DNA of 64,000 bases from Chamaelirium japonicum (GCA_947650365.1 OX393550.1:114399532-114463531); one strand, 5' to 3'; positions 9,446 through 22,640 are shown, numbered from the stretch's first letter. Notes: a model not told the origin generated them from the letters alone. Program-made: numbers and translations.

Positions 9446-9521
9446 AGGTTACCAGCTTCGTTCTGAAATCGCCGATCATGACCTTGAAGAAGGAACGCCG
9501 CTTGAGCGGTGGCTTCCCCAT
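8671..9521 (-). CDS. B3 DNA-binding (REM-like) protein, 3' part missing
   Basis: B3 proteins are plant nuclear transcription regulators that bind DNA through a seven-stranded barrel. Exon 1 is 9521-9453 (ATG at 9521), ending FFKVMIGDFRTKL. A 161-bp intron (9452 GT to 9292 AG) joins it in phase 0 to exon 2 (9291-8671), starting RIPPSFKKHLSKL. Exon 2 continues with WRVKVGRAAGGWSFGKGWEA, FVADHTLALGDFLVFLYDG and FDVTIYGKSGCEKEA, a complete first B3 domain of about 95 residues. A linker with no recognised domain follows, then NPHFVATLSKSRRNHM, the opening of a second B3 domain. The sequence then stops at a donor-like GT (8670), the same point in the domain fold as intron 1. The rest of domain 2 is not found in the 8.6 kb to its left, which is full of retroelements. 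It may be a gene with a very long intron or a truncated one. Confidence 0.8.
9292..9452 (-). other. Predicted intron 1 of the B3 gene
   Basis: The donor is CTG|GTAACC at 9452 and the acceptor TTTCAG|CGG at 9292, both inside a conserved B3 intron position (between the first strand and the RIPP helix). The intron holds a GA/CT microsatellite (9403-9441) and a second copy of exon 1 sequence (ATCGGCGATTTCAGAA near 9352-9370), suggesting a local duplication. An in-frame TAA at about 9343 shows this region cannot be coding in the exon 2 frame. Confidence 0.75.
9403..9441. repeat. GA microsatellite in B3 intron 1
   Basis: An uninterrupted (GA)n of about 38 bp on plus ((CT)n on the gene strand). It could act as the polypyrimidine part of the intron, but it lies about 110 bp from the acceptor. 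Confidence 0.9.
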
Positions 9522-9639
9522 CTCGGGGAGGCGGAGGAGCTGAAGTGGGGGAGGAGCTCGGAGGGCTTCCCGCCATTTATTGTCGGTTTGGTAATTGGTA
9601 TACGGTTGATACAAGCTTTACTGCCGGTTTTAATAGGGT

Positions 9640-11883
9640 GGAGAGGAGGCGGCGGGAGAACTCCCGAGTCCCGACTCGGTACAGTCGCGAGTCCCTGCAG
9701 TCCGATGGGCGCCACGTGGTAGTAACGGACGGCATAACAGGCGTGGGCACCCCGACAGAGACATTTCATTGGACAGCGTGAATACATTTTCGAGGCGAGC
9801 TCCAGATGTAATGGACTGATCAAACTGTTTCTAAGTAATGTGTGTTAGGTCCTAGTAAAATAGATGGATTTAGAATAAGGACATCAAAACTATTAGTTAT
9901 AATTGTGGTCTCTATGATTATAAAATTAATAACTTTTAGTCATTTCAAAAAACACATAGGGCATCTGCAGCGGATCAGAATTTGTTACGTGTAACAAACT
10001 CTTGAAAAAAGACCAAAATAATATTTCTTATTCTTTCTTTCTTCATGTGCATAATTTCATTCACCGTCCAAAAAAAGATGCAACAGTGATTCATTTGCTA
10101 CAAGATTTATCAAAAAAAAAAAGTGCAACAAGATTTATCAAAAAAAAATAAAATTGCTACAATTTCGATAATAAAGAGTAACATTTTGATAATGAAGAGT
10201 AACATTTGCTACAATGATTTCAAAAAAAAAAAATTGCTAGAGTGATTTCACTGTAGCAAATGTTACTCTTCATTATTGAAATGTTACTCTTTATAAAGAG
10301 TAACATTTCGATAATGAAAAGTAACATTTACTACAGTGATTTCGATGTATATAATTTTTTATTTTAAACAAGATTTATTTTAAAAAAAAATGCTACAGTG
10401 ATTTCATTATAGCAAATGTTACTCTTTATTATTCGAAATGTTACTCTTTATAAAGAGTAACATTTCGGTATAAAGAGTAACATTGCTACAGTAATTTCAA
10501 TGTAGCAAAAAATATAAATTTTAATATCGAGTTTTTCAAAAACAATATTTGTTACAGTGATTTCACTGTAGCAAATAATAAAATTTCAAAAATAAATAGT
10601 AACATTTGCTACAGTAAATCACTGTAGTAAAAAATATAAAAAATTTATATAAAACTTTTTCAAAAAAAAAATGCTACAATGATTTCACTGTAGCAAATAT
10701 TAAAATTCTAAAAAAAAAATAGTCACGTTCGCTACAGTGTATCTGTACATTTGAATTTCAGTTGATGACAGGATTTGTAATTTGAGCAAAATCTGATGGA
10801 TATAGATAGACTTTAAAAACAGTGAAATGGTTAAATATAATTGAAGTTGTTCCAGTTTTTGTGGAGGGACCCCAACTTAAACAATGTGTTGGGTGTCCTT
10901 AGCGCTAAAATGAGTAATATGTAAGGGACCAATCGCTAAGTCCCCCAATTTTTTTGCGAAATTAGCAATAAAACCACCTTAGGAGATGTTTTCGAGCTAC
11001 AGTCCCGACAAGATATCTATTTGAGCTCAAAACCCTCTAGACAAAATGCCCCTCATCTTCCTTCGAATTTAGGTTTGCTGCCACTAATCCACCGTCATCA
11101 CCACTACCCCACCGCCAGACCTAGCCGAACCCCCCCCCCCCCCCCCCCCCCACAGGACCTAATCTATATGCCATGGGATGAACCTTACACCTATAAATCC
11201 TAACCTAAACCAACTCCAGCTGTCGCCACCGCCGCCTCCCCCGTACCACACGACCGAGTTGCCATAGCCTGTCGAGAGAGGAGAGGGGGTGAGGGTGGTC
11301 ATGGGAATTTTTTTTAAAAAATGAAGGGTTTATCTCAATGTTGGGTTGATTAGAGGGGCTGGAGCTCGAATGAAAAGTTTCACTGGGTTTATCCTAATGT
11401 GGGGTTGGTTAGAGGGGTCTTAGGCTAATAACCCCTAATTTTTTAGGGGGAAGAGAGATGGCTTTTAGTTGCTGGACACATTAATTTCGAAATATAGCTC
11501 GTCCCTCCCGACGAATATATACACTTTTATGAAGACAAATGTATACTTGTAGGGACCATAGCTAATAAAGCAAATTATGATGTCCTGCAGCTAATATTGC
11601 AAAACAGTTAAGGATCTATACCTAATTTGATGATTTTTTATTGGGGTTATTAACGTTAGCTTCTTAAAAAGGTTTTTGTTTAACGTTATGGGTATGTAAA
11701 GTTTGAACTTAACATTAAAACCTATAGTTGGACTTTGGCTATTGCGAGCTCCTTCTCCCAATCATATACAATAATGAAACTTTTTAAATGATAATTTTAT
11801 CCCTACATATAAAATGCAACAATCGTGGCAAAAGAGTAACAATTGGTAAAGAGCAAAAATCCGTTAGTTTTGGCTAACACTGG
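9640..11883. repeat. Palindrome-rich 2.4-kb repeat, copy A
   Basis: It is a close direct copy of 14834-17055: the same GC-rich head (GTCCCTGCAGTCCGATGGGC, then CGGACGGCAT and CGTGGGCACCCCGACAGAGA), the same array of TACAGTGATTTCACTGTA and AAAGAGTAACATTTC modules (about 10080-10760), the same TTAGGAGATGTTTTCGAGCT block, poly-C run and TAATAACCCCTAATTTTTTA tail. It is interrupted after base 11883 by a 2,787-bp insertion; its last 160 bp continue at 14671-14833. No ORF of note. Some of its motifs recur at 22.7-23.4 kb and 26.1-27.0 kb, so it is a dispersed repeat family of unknown class. Confidence 0.85.
11130..11151. repeat. 22-base poly-C run
   Basis: A homopolymer of 22 C inside repeat copy A. 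The corresponding run in copy B (16301-16323) is 23 C. Confidence 0.9.
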
Positions 11884-12599
11884 TGTGGTCGCGGAAAAAG
11901 ATTCGGGTCGTCTTTATTGCGAATCACACGAGATTACAAATTTTTGATCAGGAGATTGTGGGAGAGATCCTCTGGAGGGTCCCTTTGATCCGCGTCTCCA
12001 CGTGGTATTCGTGCGAGAACTCTGAAGGGGTTGCCCAGGACAGAGGTCTTTACAGGGTGAGGGTTTTTGAGAGGCTAAGGAGTTTCCGCCGCTGATTTTG
12101 TCCCGTCCGTGCTTCGCGCTTTCTCGGCTAGGGAGGTTTTGGACTTTGTTCCTCGACCTTCGTGTCTTCCTCGATCCTTGCTAGACCTTGGCGTCCTTGA
12201 TCGTCGGTTCGCGGCGTCGATCGTGTTTTTGGCTTCGGCTTTGGCTTTAGCTTTCGGCTTTGGCGTAGCTTTGGCGTGGCTCTGGCGTTTGCTTTGCTTT
12301 GGCGCTTGCGCTTGAACGTAGACGGGTAGAGACTTGCGATGCTTTAGTTCTTCCGGACTTCGCGTCGTATCGGCTAGAACGTGCGGTGCTTTGCTCGTGA
12401 CCGTCGTAGTTGCTTGGCTTTGGCACGTGCGTTGCTTTAGCACGGGCTTTATCGGTGCATTTGCTTTGGCTTCTTGCGTCGGCTTTGACTTTAGCTTTGA
12501 CTCGATCTTCTTCTCGAACGACTGGCGTTACTTCTTCAAGGCTTCGTTATTCTTCCGGCTTCCTCGACAGTTGTGGCGTCGGTATTGGCTTTTCGGCGG

Positions 12600-13700
12600 G
12601 GGTAGCACCGATCTTCGTGCGACGGTTGTAGCGTCGGCTTTTGTTGATGAAGACGGCGGGTGTAGCACCGGCTTCGGCACGACGGTTGTAGCGTCGGCTT
12701 TTGTTGACGAAGACGGTAGGGGTAGCACCGGCTTCAGGCCTTCTTCTCCCAGCTTTCTTCTACGTGCAAGGAGTTGATGCCTTTGTTGAAGACGACGGGT
12801 GTTGTCGGCTTCGATCTTCTTCTCCGGCCTTTGCTTATGGCGTCTTCGGAGCTGATGAAGATCGTTGGAGCAATCGGGTGATGACGGCTCCGGGTCTTCT
12901 TCTCCAAGCTTTCTTCTTCGTGCGAGGAGTCGAAGCTCTGATCTCCGAGTGCAAGGTCTTCACGTTGATGAGGACTTGAAGGGCCAAGGACTCCCGTAGG
13001 ATATGCTTGCCGTGCCTCGTGAAGCCTTCGGTCTTCAAGCGTCGGAGCTCGTCTTTGCAGAGCCTTTTCCTCTTCAGCTTTCGACCTGGCGACGGTTGTG
13101 ACGTTGGCTTCTTCTCCGGGCGTGTTTGGCTTGATTGGAGTTGAAGGCTTCTTTTGGAGATGGTGGGTGTAGCACCGATCTCTATGCGACGGTTGTAGCG
13201 TCGACTTTTGTTGATGAAGATTGCGGGGGTAGCACCGATTTCCGCACGACGGTTGTAGCGTCGGCTTTTGTTGATGAAGATGGCGGGGGTAGCACCGATC
13301 TCCGCACGACGGTTGTAGCGTCGGCTTTTGGTTGACGAAGGCGGCAGGGGTAGCACCGGCTTCAGGCCTTCTTCTCCCGGCTTTCTTCTTCGTGCGAGGA
13401 GTCGATGCCTTGATTGAAGACGACGAGTGTTGTCGGCTTCGATCTTCTTCTCCGGCCTTTGCTTATGGCGTCTTCGGAGCTGATGAAGATCGTTGGAACA
13501 ATCGGGTGATGACGGCTCCGGGTCTTCTTCTCCACGCTTTCTTCTTCGTGCGAGGAGTCGAAGCTTTGATCTCCGAGTGCAAGGTCTTCACGTTGATGAG
13601 GACTTGAAGGGCCAAGGACTCCCGTAGGATATGCTTGCCGTGCCTCGTGAAGCCTTCGGTCTTCGAGCGTTGGAGCTTCTCTTGCGAAGCTCTTTCGTCT
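12600..13700 (-). repeat. 60-bp tandem repeats and ~627-bp duplication inside the solo LTR
   Basis: Units of 60 bp (GGTAGCACCG, then GCACGACGGTTGTAGCGTCG and TTTTGTTGATGAAGA) recur at about 12600-12730 and 13165-13350. The longer block 12719-13070 is repeated at about 13346-13700, including TCTTCTCCGGCCTTTGCTTA. On the element strand this lies downstream of the TATA box, so it would be transcribed R/U5 sequence. Confidence 0.75.
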
Positions 13701-13738
13701 TCGGCTTTCGGACCCTGGATGCCTTCCCCGACCCCTTC

Positions 13739-13746
13739 TATTTATA
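13739..13746 (-). promoter_or_regulatory. TATA box of the solo LTR
   Basis: The minus strand reads CCTATAAATAGAAGG, a canonical plant TATA box. Upstream on that strand are the pyrimidine tract and the 32-bp repeats (U3). Downstream are the 60-bp repeats. Confidence 0.6.
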
Positions 13747-14049
13747 GGCAAAGGGGGGCGGTTGGGGGAGATATTGCTGAAATCTTTTTGTTTCCTCCAA
13801 TATCTCCCCTCATAACCATCGAGATGTTGTTCCCTTATTTGGGGAAACAAACCCGATTTCCTCCTTTTTAGTTGGAGTGGTTATGGGCTAGATGTGACTC
13901 GATCTTTTAAAGATCGAGTTGTTATTTTTGTTGCACTTTTGGATCGGATGGCGACACAACGTCATCTTGTCCGTTGGATCGAGGGATCGTCGCGGATCTA
14001 CGGTTGTGTAGACGTCCACGCCACCTCCCCCCGCATCAAGGCGGTTTTG

Positions 14050-14128
14050 ACTTTTTCTTTTCTTTTCCTTTTCTTTTCTTTTTCTTTTCTTTTTCTTTTC
14101 TTTTTCTTTTTCTTTTTCTTTTCCTTTA
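14050..14128. repeat. CTTTT-rich pyrimidine tract
   Basis: About 80 bp of CTTTT/CTTTTT units on plus. Low complexity; part of the solo LTR U3. Confidence 0.85.
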
Positions 14129-14284
14129 TGGCCGGCCCCACCTCTCCATGAGAAAGGGGGCACGGTTTTCAAGAAGGGGGGGCCGGTGGGCCCCCCCTCT
14201 TTGTGTCCGAGTTGCGGGTCCGGTGGGACCCGTTTGCTTTGGGTCGGGCCATGGCGCGCAAATTGAGTTCGCACGTGGGCCGAG

Positions 14285-14630
14285 TTCGCACGCGGGCCGT
14301 TGTGCGCGGCCGAGTTTCGCATACGGGCCGTTGTGTGCGGGCCGAGTTTCGCATGCGGGCCGTTGTGTGCGGGCCGAGTTTCGCATGCGGGCCGTTGTGT
14401 GCGGGCCGAGTTTCGTATGCGGGCCGTTGTGTGCGGGCCGAGTTTCGCATGCGGGCCGTTGTGTGCGGGCCCAAGTTTTGCATGCGGGCCGTTGTGTGCG
14501 GGCCGAGTTTCGCATGCGGGCCGTTGTGTGCGGGCCCAGTTTCGCATGCGGGCCGTTGTGTGCGGGCCCAAGTTTCGCATGCGGGTCGGGTTTCACATGC
14601 AGGCCGTTGTGTGCGGGCCGTGTTCGCATG
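14285..14630. repeat. 32-bp tandem repeats in the U3 of the solo LTR
   Basis: About ten units of GCGGGCCGTTGTGTGCGGGC followed by CGAGTTTCGCAT, at a period of 32 bp. Every frame is open across much of the array on both strands, explaining the many overlapping ORFs; none is a believable gene. Confidence 0.9.
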
Positions 14631-14833
14631 CGGGTCGGGTTCAACCCGTGGGCTAATTTCGGTGCCCACAACTGGCTTTTTCTGATGCACACATATAATA
14701 AAAAACTTTTTAAATGATAATTTTAGCCCTATATATAAAGTGTAACAATCGTAGGAAAAAGTTAACTATTGATAAAGAGTAAAGAGTAACAAATTGAAAT
14801 GGCAAAATGCCTTAATTATTGATAGAATATAGG

Positions 14834-17226
14834 AGGAGATGGGAGAACTCCCGCTCAGTACAGTCGCAAGTCCCTGCAGTCCGATGGGCGCCACATGGTA
14901 GTAACGGACGGCATCACAGGCGTGGGCACCCCGACAGAGACATTCCATTGGACAGCGTGAATACATTTTCGAGGCGAGCTCGAGATGTAATGAACTGATC
15001 AAACAATTTCTGGGTAATGTGTGTTAGGTCCTTGTAAAATAGATCGATTTAGTATAAGGACATCAAAACTATTAGTTATAATTGTGGTCCCTATGATTAT
15101 GAAATTATAAACGTTTAGTCATTTCAAAAAACATGTAGGTCATCTGCAGCGGATCAGAATTTGTTACGTGTAACAAACTCTTTAAAAAAGACCAAAATAA
15201 CATTTCTTATTCTTTCTTTCTTCATGTGCATAATTTCATTCACCATCCAAAAAAAAAACGGCAACAGTGATTCATTTGCTACAAGATTTATCAAAAAAAA
15301 TAAATACAACAAGATTTTAAAATAAAAAATAAAATTGCTACAATTTCGATAATGAAGAGTAACATTTTGATAATGAAGAGTAACATTTGCTACAACGATT
15401 TCAAAACAAAAAAAAAAAAAATTGCTAGAGTGATTTCACTGTAGCAAATGTTACTCTTCATTATTGAAATGTTACCCTTTATAAAGATTAACATTTCGAT
15501 AATGAAAAGTAACATTTACTACAGTGATTTCGATGTATATAATTTTTTATTTTAAACAAGATTTATTTACAAAAAAAATGCTACAGTGATTTCATTATAG
15601 CAAATGTTACTCTTTATTATTCGAAATGTTACTCTTTATAAAGAGTAACATTTCGGTATAAAGAGTAACATTGCTACAGTAATTTCACTGTAGCAAAAAA
15701 ATATAAATTTTAATATCGAGTTTTTCAAAAACAATATTTGTTACAGTGATTTCACTGTAGCAAATAATAAAATTCCAAAAATAAATAGTAACATTTGCTA
15801 CAGTAAAATCACTGTAGTAAAAAATATGACAAATTTATATAAAACTTTTTCAAAAAAGAAAATGCTACAGTGATTTCACTATAGCAAATATTAAAATTCT
15901 AAAAAGAAAATAGTCACGTTCGCTACAGTGTATCTGTACATTTGAATTTCAGTTGATGACAGAGTTTGTAATTTGAGCAAAATCTGATGGATATAGATAG
16001 ACTTTAAAAACAGTAAAACGGTTAAATATAATTGAAGCTGTTCCAGTTTTTGTCGAGGGACCCCAACTTAAACAATGTGCTGGGTGTCCTTAGCGCTAAA
16101 ATGAGTAATATGTAGAGGACCAATCGCTAAGTCCCCCAATTTTTTGCGAAGTTAGCAATAAAACCATCTTAGGAGATGTTTTCGAGCTACAGTCCCGACA
16201 AGATATCTATTTGAGCTCAAAACCCTCTAGACAAAAATGCCCCTCATCTTCCTTCGAATTTAGGTTTGCTGCCATTACCCCACCGCCAAACCTAACCGAA
16301 CCCCCCCCCCCCCCCCCCCCCCCACCGGACCTAATCTACATGCCATAGGATGAACCTTACACCTATAAATCCTAACCTAAACCAACCCCAGCTGTTGTCA
16401 TTGCCGCCTCCGCCGGACCACACGACCGAGTTGCCATAGCCGGTCGAGAGAGGAGAGGGGGTGAGGGTGGTCTTGGGAATTAAAAAAAAAAAAGGAATGG
16501 TTTATCTCAATGTTGGGTTGATTAGAGGGGCTGGAGATCGAATGAAAAGTTTCACTGGGTTTATCCTAATGTGGGGTTGGTTAGAGGGGCCTTAGGCTAA
16601 TAACCCCTAATTTTTTAGGGGGAAGAGAGATGGCTTTTAGTTGCTGGACACATTAATTTCGAAATATAGCTCGTCCCTCCCGACGAATATATACACTTTT
16701 ATGAAGACAAATGTATACTTGTAGGGACCATAGCTAATAAAGCAAATTATGATGTCCTGCAGCTAATATTGCAAAACAGTTAAGGATCTATACCTAATTT
16801 GATGATTTTTTATTGGGGTTATTAACGTTAGCTTCTTAAAAAGGTTTTTGTTTAACGTTATGGGTATGTAAAGTTTGAACTTAACCTTAAAACCTATAGT
16901 TGGACTTTGGTTATTGCGAGCTCCTTCTCCCAATCATATACAATAATCAAACTTTTTAAATGATAATTTTATCCCTACAGATAAAATGCAACAATCGTGG
17001 CAAAAGAGTAACAATTGGTAAAGAATAAAAATCTGTTAGTTTTGGCTAACACTGGCTTTTTCTGACACACACATATAATAACAAACTTTTTAAATGACAA
17101 TTTTAGCCCTATATATAATGTTTAACAATCGTAGGAAAAAATGAACTATTGATAAAGAGTAAAAATCCGTTAGTAAAGAGTAACAAATTGATATGGCAAA
17201 ATGCCTTAATTATTGATTGAATATAG
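14834..17226. repeat. Palindrome-rich 2.4-kb repeat, copy B (uninterrupted)
   Basis: It directly follows the end of copy A in the same orientation, so the two form a tandem duplication. The palindrome array runs from about 15260 to 15930. The block at about 16900-17055 is repeated imperfectly at 17056-17200 (AAACTTTTTAAATGA..., AACAATCGT...). It retains the empty ACTGG site (17051-17055) that is occupied in copy A. No coding potential recognised. Confidence 0.85.
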
Positions 17227-17737
<511 letters not shown>

Positions 17738-18084
17738 TATGGTGCGACGGATTATTATGCGGCTAACGTGCGGCCACCTCCATGGTGGGCGCGCACGTGT
17801 TGAATTTTTTTTTAATTTTTTCTTTTGAGGTTGATCACCTACCCTTGATGAGCCACATGTCAAAAATCAACTCATTCTAAGACCTATAGATGCATCAAAC
17901 TAGTTCTTCCAACAGGAACTAGATGATGGATATTCAATCTACAGAAGCAAATTAGGTGGGCAGCAACCTCAGATTGGTATGCATGCAAGGAGGGAAGCTA
18001 AAGCGGTTTGGTGCAAGACAAAGTGCGAAATTAACTAAAAGAACAATGAGAGTTAAGAATTAAACACAAGATATATATAGAGAG

Positions 18085-18297
18085 AGAAGGAAGATGACAG
18101 TTTCTTCTCAATCTTTTAAAATGTTGACGCTTACAAACAGGTTGACAAATACATACACCTCGATCACACTCATATATATCGAAAGATGAGATGGAAGATG
18201 GCAGCTTCTTCTCAATCTTCCGCTTCGATCCTCTCAATCTTCCAAAAGAGCTGTGACACTTACAAAATAGACTGAAACACTTACACCTCACACTCTC
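18085..18297. repeat. Imperfect ~105-bp direct duplication
   Basis: 18089-18170 (GGAAGATGACAGTTTCTTCT, CAATCTTTT..., GACGCTTACAAA) resembles 18192-18290 (GGAAGATGGCAGCTTCTTCT, CAATCTTCC..., GACACTTACAAA). Non-coding. Confidence 0.5.
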
Positions 18298-18407
18298 AGT
18301 AATACTACGTACGTGGATTATTGGGGGGAAACAGGCTGTCGCACTCCCATAGAATTTTTTTTTTTGGTACGGTTGGTCACCACCGATCTCAACATTACAG
18401 GGACGTT

Positions 18408-18649
18408 GATGCGGCAGCGGCGGCCGAAGTGAGCGTCGAGCTCCTAGACGGAGACGGTGGAGTGATTACCGCTCGCATTGGTGACTCTTCAAATGAGATC
18501 GATAGATCGATCATGCTCTTCCAGGAGAAGTAAAAAACTTCTGGAAGAGCACGATCGATCTCATTCGGAGAGTCGCCAATGCGAGCGGTAATCACTCCAC
18601 CGTCTCCATCTAGGAGCACGACGCTCACTTCGGCCGCCGCTGCCGCATC
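18408..18649. repeat. Long near-perfect hairpin (117/109-bp arms, 16-nt loop)
   Basis: 18408-18524 and 18541-18649 are inverted copies of each other with few mismatches and one 8-base difference (GATAGATC in the left arm). The right arm, read on minus, forms part of an open frame (AAAAEVSVVLLDGDGGVITA, RIGDSPNEIDRAL) that continues to 18721. The left arm is therefore an inverted duplication of part of that gene-like segment. A transcript would fold into a long double-stranded stem of the type processed by Dicer-like enzymes. Confidence 0.85.
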
Positions 18650-18789
18650 TCCCAACACAGCATTGATGATGTCGGAGGACAAGCTAGGCTTGTCGTGCTC
18701 ATTGTCATTGGTGGTGTCCAAAACGTTCCATGATGTGTGCCCGGGCGTACGTGTCCTCCACCAGTGCGCCTCCCCGAGCGTCGGCCATT
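18540..18789 (-). pseudogene. Unrecognised gene-like fragment feeding the hairpin
   Basis: An ATG at 18789 on minus opens MADARGGALVEDTYARAHIM, ending at a stop near 18706. The +1 frame continues VLDTTNDNEHDKPSLSSDII and NAVLGDAAAAAEVSVVLLDG into the hairpin arm. One frameshift or an unseen splice is needed to join them. Composition is gene-like (GC-rich against AT-rich surroundings). I do not recognise the family. Confidence 0.35.
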
Positions 18790-19481
18790 GTTAACTGTAC
18801 TACTGATTGATTGATATATGGTTTGATGACTGAAGCTGAAGCCCTATTATACTCCTCTCGCCGATGGGATAGGTTATTAGGTTGAAGCAAAAAACTGAAT
18901 TATAGTTGTTCTTTTAGTACTATTTAAAGTTGAATGTCATGATAGGTGTAACGGACCGTTGTGATTTAGTTTTGACTTTAATCCTATCTGATTCTTTGTA
19001 GTTATAACCTCTGGGGATCCAGTGCTGGGATCAACAATAACCCACATGGGCCTCTGGGAAGCAGTTGCACAAACGGTTGTGACTCGTTTTAGGGGGAAAC
19101 CTCTGGTACCAAACAGCATTTTCCAATTCTTTTAAGGCCCCACTACACCATGATTTGATGTTTGGTAGGGTCCATCATCCACACATCACATTCATTAATC
19201 GGAATATTCTATCAAATCGCAGAAACCACGGCGGCGGCCGAGCGACAGACGGTGGGTCCCGATGGTGGGCAATGATAAGCGAGCTGGCGGTGGTCAGCGA
19301 GGGTGATAGCAGGCAACAACAGCCAATGGTGGTGGCATCATCCCGCTAGAATTCATCCCATGGCCTGTAGTCATGTCAATCAGGAGATGCCATCTATCCT
19401 CGTCAAATGGAGTGTTAGCGGACTGTCCCTCCAGTTTGTTCAAGCAGCATTACTTTTTTCTTCGTGAGTGATTCTTAACTT

Positions 19482-20439
19482 TGAAGTGCAAGGCTCTCCC
19501 CAGTGATATTGTGTTTGCTTGGAAGCTACTCAAATTCAGGATTCCTATCAAAGATCTTTTAATCAAACGTGGTTTAAACAAGGACCCCTTATGTAGCATA
19601 TGTGCTCAACGGGAGGAGGATGAGGATCATGCGATCTTTCATTGTCCTCGGGTTAAGGATATCTGGGTGGCACTTCTTGTTCGATGCACCCCCTCCTCTA
19701 TTGTTGGATGGAGCAAGATGCTGGTTAAACTAAGCTTGAAGGGTCGAGCGGAGGTTCAGTTCCACAGTTTCCTAGTTAATATAGCCTGGAGTATCTAGAC
19801 AGATCGAAACAATCAAGTTTTTTAGGGAAGAAAACAATCATCTTACTCTGTAGCACGCGTATATAGTGCTCGAACGTATGAATTTTTAGGTGCTAACCTC
19901 CCCCGGGTGAGGGATAACGAGCATTGTTTTCTTTCAATGGATCCCCCCGGGTGAGGGATAACTTAAGATCAACTTCGATGGAGCGTACGATTGCACATCG
20001 GGACATGTTAGAGCTGGGTTCATCATTAGAGACAAGTGGGGCAACATTCGTTCGGCTGGTTCCATTGCATGCGCTCGGGTCAACCTCGGTTGTGGATACA
20101 GAGATGAGAGGTCTTTGGGAAGGGATCAACGCTATCCAGAGAATGCAACACCGTGGTAAACTCTGGATTGAAGGAGATTCGTTGACGGTCATTAATTGGG
20201 TGACAAGGGAAGTCGGGGATCATTATCTGATTAATGACATGCTGAATTGGATGAGGGTGTTCGAGGAGGTGCGAGTTAGCCATATCTATCGTGAAGGGAA
20301 CGGTGCATCGGATTTTTTTGCATTCTTAGCTAAATCAAGTTCAGTATCTAAAACTTGGATAGACTCTTTTCCGTCGGACCTCGTGGACATTTTGGGTCAA
20401 GGGACCTTGAGTTGTAATTTTTCTAGGATTTTACAGTAG
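19482..20439 (+). pseudogene. LINE ORF2 C-terminus: zf-RVT and RNase H
   Basis: Part 1 (to a stop at 19796) reads KALPSDIVFAWKLLKFRIPI, KDLLIKRG and CSICAQREEDEDHAIFHCP, the RT-associated zinc-binding module of plant LINEs. Part 2 reads KINFDGAYDCTSGHVRAGFI from about 19968 and, after a frame change near 20090, VVDTEMRGLWEGINAIQRM, LWIEGDSLTVINWV and VSHIYREGNGASDFFAFLA. This is the RNase H domain with its D, E and D positions (FDGA, TEMRGL, GDS) and the usual NxxAD replaced by NGASD. Stops and a frameshift make it non-functional. Confidence 0.85.
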
Positions 20440-20474
20440 GTAGGTGTATTTCCTTTACCAAAAAAAAAAAAAAT
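19482..20474 (+). mobile_element. 5'-truncated LINE with 11-bp target duplication
   Basis: ATTCTTAACTT occurs at 19471-19481 and at 20475-20485. Between them is the 3' end of a plant non-LTR retrotransposon ending in an A tail (about 20460-20473). The size of the duplication, the A tail and loss of the 5' part are the standard marks of target-primed reverse transcription. Endonuclease and RT domains are absent. Confidence 0.9.
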
Positions 20475-20485
20475 ATTCTTAACTT

Positions 20486-22639
<2,154 letters not shown>

Positions 22640-22640
<1 letters not shown>

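Larger units (their letters stand above)
11884..14670 (-). mobile_element. Probable solo LTR (2,787 bp) with ACTGG target duplication
   Basis: It starts TGTGGTCGCGG and ends GTGCCCACA (TG...CA ends, with TGTGG/CCACA as short inverted ends). It is flanked by ACTGG at 11879-11883 and 14671-14675. The sister repeat copy B has the uninterrupted site AACACTGGCTTTTTCTG at 17048-17064, so both boundaries are exact. I find no second terminal repeat, no PBS and no coding domain inside, which fits a solo LTR rather than a full element. A plant TATA box on minus (13739-13746) suggests minus orientation. It could instead be a LARD-like element whose LTRs I fail to see. ORFs here (12.1-13.9 kb, 14.0-14.7 kb) follow tandem repeats and are not convincing. 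Confidence 0.8.

Noticed and set aside
12075..13850. Several ORFs of 70-173 codons in the 60-bp repeat region
   Set aside because: They mirror one another across the ~627-bp duplication, occur on both strands and lie inside a delimited LTR-like insertion.
13888..14717. Long overlapping ORFs on both strands (up to 247 codons)
   Set aside because: All frames stay open because of the 32-bp tandem repeats inside the solo LTR. Repeating peptides with no family resemblance.
18937..19119. 60-codon minus ORF (MLFGTRGFPLKRVTTVCATA...)
   Set aside because: It reads somewhat like a protein, but it is short, unsupported by neighbours and not recognised; kept out of the feature list.
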